8,206 nt of DNA from Apopatocola sp963628785. Its GTDB lineage: Bacteria; Bacillota; Clostridia; Oscillospirales; Oscillospiraceae. The stretch is taken from contig CAVGGQ010000087.1 in the NCBI GenBank assembly GCA_963628785.1, positions 1-8,206 on the forward strand, written 5' to 3'. Each line of letters opens with the position of its first letter. Position 1 is the first letter of the stretch. The translations under genes and the position numbers were made by a program. Under the pieces are notes generated by a model. It saw only the letters and a list, made by a program, of their open reading frames with translations, had not been told where the DNA came from and did no database searches. Below are positions 5,341 through 8,206 of this stretch, piece after piece.

Positions 5341-6714
5341 ATGAAAAAACACAACGAGCAGGCGCTCGCCACGGCACTGATCGGAAAGCTCTTTTTCAAA
5401 CTGGCGGCACCGGCGGTCGCGGCACAGGTCATCAATGTTCTCTACAACATCGTTGACCGCGTGTACATCGGGCACATCCCGGAGACCGGCGCGGCGGCTC
5501 TGACCGGCGTCGGCGTGACGATGCCTGCCATACTCATCATCTCGGCGTTCGCCGCGCTCGTGAGTGCGGGTGGTGCGCCGCGTGTTTCCATGCTCATGGG
5601 GCAGGACAACCACGAGGACGCTGAGCGCATCCTCGGCACATGCGCTCTCACGCTCGTGCTCATTTCCGTCGTGCTCACGGTCATCATGCAGCTCTTTGCC
5701 GAACCGATCCTTCGTCTTTTCGGCGCGAGCGACGCGACCATCCCGTACGCGCTCGAATATATGTCGATCTACAGCCTCGGCACGGTGTTCGTGCAGCTCT
5801 CGCTCGGCCTCAACGCGTTCATCACGGCGCAGGGTTTCTCCGGCACGAGCATGCTCACAGTAACCATCGGCGCGGTGCTGAACATCATCCTCGATCCGAT
5901 CTTCATGTTCGTCTTCGGCATGGGTGTGCGCGGCGCGGCTCTGGCCACGATCATCTCGCAGGCCGTCTCGAGCGTGTGGGTGGTGCGCTTCCTTATGTCC
6001 GAGAAAGCAGCACTCCAACTGCGCGTATGCAATCTGCGCATCGTGCCGAAGCTTCTTGTGCCGTGCCTCCTGCTCGGACTCTCGCCCTTCATCATGCAGA
6101 TCACGGAGAACTTCGTGTCGGTGTGCTACAATGTTTCGCTCCTGCGCTACGGCGGCGACACGGCCGTCGGCGCGGTGACCATCCTCTCGAGCACGCTGAG
6201 CTTTTCCACGCTCATCCTCCACGGCCTCACGCAGGGCGCGCAGCCGATCCTGAGCTACAACTACGGCGCAGGCAGCGGTGAGCGCGTGCGCAAAACGTTC
6301 CGCATCGCGTTCGTCAGCTGCCTGATCGGCTCCATGGCGATATGGGCTTTGGCGGAATTCGCGCCGCATCTCATTGCCGGCATCTTCACCTCGGATGAGG
6401 AACTCACCGAATATACGGCGTGGGCGCTGCGGATCTACATGGCGGGCAGCGGCATTTTCGGTATTCAGGTCGCCTGTCAGCAGAGCTTCGTGTCGCTTGG
6501 TCAGGCAAAATCCGCCATTTTCCTCGCACTGCTGCGCAAGGTCATTTTGCTCATTCCGCTCATCCTCGTTCTTCCGCGGCTCGGAATTTTCGGGAACAAG
6601 GCGTTTGCCGTGTTCCTCGCCGAGCCCGTCGCCGATACGATCGCCGTGTGCACCACGGCGGCCATGTTCTTCTCGCAATTCAAAAAGCTCACCTCGGGCG
6701 AGCATTCCGCATAA
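5341..6714 (+). CDS. MATE family multidrug efflux pump, MepA-like
   Basis: The product is 457 residues, the normal MATE length, with twelve expected membrane segments in two homologous halves. MATE pumps export cationic drugs, dyes or metabolites across the cytoplasmic membrane using Na+ or H+ gradients. Family marks include NVLYNIVDRVYIGHI (32-46) in the first helix region, GFSGTSMLTVTIGAVLNIILDP (165-186), GMGVRGAALATIISQ (193-207) and TQGAQPILSYNYGAG (297-311), typical of the MepA subgroup. Two nearby in-frame ATGs exist (5335 and 5341). The second is favoured because AAGGAAGGA (5326-5334) abuts the first but stands six bases from the second. Its stop codon overlaps the ribosome site of the following acetyltransferase gene, so the two are co-translated. 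The exported compound is unknown; a promoter with an extended -10 lies directly upstream. Confidence 0.93.
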   Translation: MKKHNEQALATALIGKLFFKLAAPAVAAQVINVLYNIVDRVYIGHIPETGAAALTGVGVTMPAILIISAFAALVSAGGAPRVSMLMGQDNHEDAERILGTCALTLVLISVVLTVIMQLFAEPILRLFGASDATIPYALEYMSIYSLGTVFVQLSLGLNAFITAQGFSGTSMLTVTIGAVLNIILDPIFMFVFGMGVRGAALATIISQAVSSVWVVRFLMSEKAALQLRVCNLRIVPKLLVPCLLLGLSPFIMQITENFVSVCYNVSLLRYGGDTAVGAVTILSSTLSFSTLILHGLTQGAQPILSYNYGAGSGERVRKTFRIAFVSCLIGSMAIWALAEFAPHLIAGIFTSDEELTEYTAWALRIYMAGSGIFGIQVACQQSFVSLGQAKSAIFLALLRKVILLIPLILVLPRLGIFGNKAFAVFLAEPVADTIAVCTTAAMFFSQFKKLTSGEHSA

Positions 6715-6726
6715 GGAGAGAATACC

Positions 6727-7215
6727 ATGCATATTACCGTAAGAGCGTATAGCCGCGCCGACGCCGAAGCGGCAGCGACCATCTGGAACGAGGTCGTCGA
6801 GGACGGCATCGCGTTCCCGCAGGAGGAACTGCTCAGCGCCGAGACCGGCGCGGCGTTCTTTGAAAGTCAGACCTACACAGGCATCGCCGAGGACGAGACC
6901 GGCACGGTCGTTGGGCTCTACATCCTGCACCCGAACAACATCGGACGCTGCGGCCACATCGCCAATGCGAGCTACGCCGTGGAGCGCACGGCACGCGGCG
7001 AACACATCGGCGAGGCCCTCGTGACGGACTGCCTTCGCCAAGCTAAAGAACACGGCTTTCGCGTGATGCAGTTCAACGCCGTTGTCGCATCGAACATCCA
7101 CGCCCGTCACCTCTACGAGCGCCTCGGATTCGTCCAACTCGGCACCATCCCCGGCGGCTTCCGCATGAAGGACGGCCGGTACGAAGACATCTGCCCCTAT
7201 TACCATACCCTCTGA
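6727..7215 (+). CDS. GNAT family N-acetyltransferase
   Basis: This 162-residue protein has the compact single-domain GNAT layout. It would transfer an acetyl group from acetyl-CoA to an amine. Features in order are an N-terminal strand ITVRAYSRADAEA (3-15), WNEVVEDG (20-27), the strand VVGLYILHPNN (61-71), the acetyl-CoA pyrophosphate loop R90-G-E-H-I-G95 followed by EALVTDCLRQAKEHGF (96-111), the FNAVVASN strand (116-123), and the closing motif ARHLYERLGFVQLGTIPGGF (126-145). The middle glycine of the usual RGxGIG loop is H93, which is tolerated in the family. AAGGAG (6713-6718) overlaps the MATE stop codon, and only 12 bases separate the genes. Acetylation of a compound also handled by the pump, such as a drug or toxic amine, is an attractive but unproven link. 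The substrate cannot be read from the sequence. Confidence 0.9.
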   Translation: MHITVRAYSRADAEAAATIWNEVVEDGIAFPQEELLSAETGAAFFESQTYTGIAEDETGTVVGLYILHPNNIGRCGHIANASYAVERTARGEHIGEALVTDCLRQAKEHGFRVMQFNAVVASNIHARHLYERLGFVQLGTIPGGFRMKDGRYEDICPYYHTL

Positions 7216-7228
7216 CAGAAAAGACAAT

Positions 7229-7291
7229 GCTCCCTCCGCACGGGACAGCCTGCCCGGCCGTCTCCGCGCGGAGGGAGCGTTTTGCGTTATT
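7229..7291 (+). terminator. Rho-independent terminator of the MATE-GNAT operon
   Basis: GCTCCCTCCGC (7229-7239) pairs perfectly with GCGGAGGGAGC (7268-7278), followed by GTTTTGCGTTATT. The 28-base loop can itself form a small CGGG/CCCG hairpin. It begins 13 bases after the acetyltransferase stop codon and ends directly against repeat copy C. Confidence 0.8.
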
Positions 7292-7293
7292 AG

Positions 7294-7444
7294 GGCAGCA
7301 CCGTACAATGTTGTCTGCGGCGCTTTGCGAATCTTTTTCGCCGACTCCGCGTCATCGAGCCTTGCCATACACAAAGTATGACTGCGGCAACTCGGAAGCA
7401 AGATTTGCTCGCAGATCGCTCTTGCCGAATTATGCGGCGTTGCC
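7294..7444 (-). repeat. Dispersed MITE-like repeat, copy C (longest form, inverted)
   Basis: This copy runs opposite to A and B. It starts GGCAGCACCGTACAATG and ends with the reverse complement of GGCAACGCCGCATAATTCGG. The stretch CTTTTTCGCCGACTCCGCGT, followed by CATC, is shared with the reverse complement of copy A. Relative to A it has about 30 extra bases in the middle, including a CATAC-ACAAA-GTATG hairpin (7367-7381). At 151 bases it may be closest to the full element, with A and B as shortened derivatives. It lies between the MATE-GNAT terminator and the stop codon of the convergent MocA-like gene, five bases from that stop (7450-7452). Confidence 0.85.
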
Positions 7445-7449
7445 TTAAA

Positions 7450-8046
7450 CTATCGGCTTTCCAGCAGCCGGAATTCTTCGCGGGTGTCGGTGTCGGTGAG
7501 CTCTTCTTCCGGAAGATTTACGGTGCGGAGTGCCTCCGGGTGGGCGCGGATAACGCGCCGTCCGCCGCGGTCACCTTCGAGGGCTCGAAGTTCCGGGAAA
7601 AAAGCAGCGGGGAAAAAGCACGGATTGCCGAGTTCCCCGTCTGAGCGTATGGGGGCAATGATCTTCTCCGGACATTCGGCGGCGGTCCGAAGAATATGCC
7701 GGACGCTGTCCTTCGTGAGAAGCGGCTGATCACCGACGAGAAAGAGCACGCCGCTGCAGGGCTCGGCGGCGGAAAGCCCCAGACGGATGCTCCGCGAGAT
7801 GCCCTCTGCCGGACGGTCGTTGCGAACCGTCTCAAATCCGCGCCGCCGTGCCTCGGATAGAATTTCCTCACTGCCGGATACAACGACCGTGCGGACAAGA
7901 AGCTCGCGGGGGAGGGCGTCCATCGCGCGCATATAAAGCGGTTCGCCGCGAAATTCCGCCTTGAGCTTACCCCCGCCGAAGCGGGAACCGAGCCCGGCGG
8001 CCAGCAAAACGCAGGCAGCTGTCGGCTGTGTCGGATTGTCCGTCAT
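7450..8046 (-). CDS. MocA/MobA-like nucleotidyltransferase (molybdenum cofactor maturation type)
   Basis: The product is 198 residues, right for the MobA-like NTP transferase family, whose best-known members (MocA, MobA) attach CMP or GMP to molybdopterin for molybdoenzymes. Visible are the nucleotide-binding LLAAGLGSRFGGGK (14-27), NDRPAEGISRSIRLGL (76-91), the metal/nucleotide site LVGDQPLL (103-110), GNPCFFP (140-146), GDRGGRRV (158-165) and the closing TDTDTREEF (184-192). GDQPL and GNPxxF point to the MocA (cytidylyl) side rather than MobA. ATG 8046 has GAAAGGAG at 8060-8053 six bases upstream. The 54-base leader starts at the 51-base repeat; TATAAA (8098-8093) is the only -10-like site, and I see no good -35. 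No molybdoenzyme gene lies in the window, so the partner is unknown and a different nucleotide-transfer role remains possible. Confidence 0.85.
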   Translation of the reverse strand: MTDNPTQPTAACVLLAAGLGSRFGGGKLKAEFRGEPLYMRAMDALPRELLVRTVVVSGSEEILSEARRRGFETVRNDRPAEGISRSIRLGLSAAEPCSGVLFLVGDQPLLTKDSVRHILRTAAECPEKIIAPIRSDGELGNPCFFPAAFFPELRALEGDRGGRRVIRAHPEALRTVNLPEEELTDTDTREEFRLLESR

Positions 8047-8100
8047 GACCGTCTCCTTTCCGGGAGAGATTGCCCTCCCTCCGAGCCGTATTTTTATAAG

Positions 8101-8151
8101 GGAACCTCTGAATAAATAGCTTTTGGGGATTCAAGGGGTGTCCTTTAACCA
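8101..8151. repeat. Right copy of the 51-base inverted repeat
   Basis: This is the reverse complement of bases 1-51 with one mismatch. It begins GGAACCTCTGAATAA at 8101, directly after TTTTTATAAG, and the shared part ends TTTAACCA at 8151. Its inner edge lies 54 bases upstream of the MocA-like start codon, so it occupies that gene's likely -35 region. It looks like the end of a mobile or repetitive element, but the rest of that element lies outside or beyond the window. Confidence 0.85.
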
Positions 8152-8206
8152 TCCATCACTTCTAATCGCGAAATTTTTTGCACGAAAGTCGGTGTTTTAC
8201 GGGTAT
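8152..8206. other. Unassigned right edge, possibly inside a repeat element
   Basis: The last 55 bases carry no recognisable gene. On the minus strand a frame entering from the right edge reads TRKTPTFVQKISRLEVMDG and stops at the TAA within the 51-base repeat. Another reads IPVKHRLSCKKFRD and stops at TAG. I do not recognise either as a transposase terminus. If the 51-base repeat is an insertion-sequence end, this would be its interior. Confidence 0.3.

Noticed and set aside
5284..7401. A 705-codon open frame on the minus strand opposite the MATE and GNAT genes
   Set aside because: Its product is a low-complexity mix of R, E, H and D with no family features, and it is antisense to two genes with clear motifs. 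GC-rich codon bias leaves such frames open by chance.
3469..7444. CRISPR array
   Set aside because: The repeats are three, far apart, differ in length and orientation, and have genes between them rather than short spacers.
1..8151. Composite transposon defined by the two 51-base repeats
   Set aside because: No transposase gene is visible, target duplications cannot be seen, and the contents look like ordinary chromosomal operons. The repeats are reported without this claim.

Overview
The window reads as chromosomal DNA of a moderately GC-rich bacterium that uses strong AAGGAGG-type ribosome binding sites. The gene set (RidA, NhaC-like carrier, MepA-type MATE pump, a TASHLP-type phosphohexomutase, MocA-like nucleotidyltransferase) would suit a Negativicutes or other Firmicutes genome such as a Selenomonas relative. 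That is inference from gene content, not a marker-based assignment.

Layout. Bases 1-51 and 8101-8151 are inverted copies of one 51-base repeat (one mismatch) that bracket the window. Bases 52-219 are an AT-rich promoter region. A three-gene plus-strand operon follows: ridA (220-591), an NhaC-family-like carrier (650-2017) and a class I/II PLP aminotransferase (2034-3227). Bases 3228-3586 hold no gene but contain a long hairpin, a rho-independent terminator and repeat copy A. A minus-strand phosphohexomutase (3587-5074) diverges from a plus-strand pair, a MATE efflux pump (5341-6714) and a GNAT acetyltransferase (6727-7215). The divergent promoters flank repeat copy B. After the GNAT gene come a terminator, repeat copy C, and a convergent minus-strand MocA/MobA-like nucleotidyltransferase (7450-8046).

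How the genes may work together. The first operon pairs a cation-coupled carrier with an aminotransferase and an enamine/imine deaminase, so a small amino-acid or amine uptake and catabolism module is plausible. The MATE and GNAT genes are tightly coupled and resemble an export-plus-acetylation pair. The phosphohexomutase and the MocA-like gene are single-gene units with housekeeping or cofactor roles.

The most unusual content is non-coding: three copies (82, about 122 and about 151 bases) of a palindrome-rich, MITE-like repeat with shared terminal inverted repeats, each placed at a gene boundary. No CRISPR array, tRNA, rRNA, prophage or complete transposase gene is visible.
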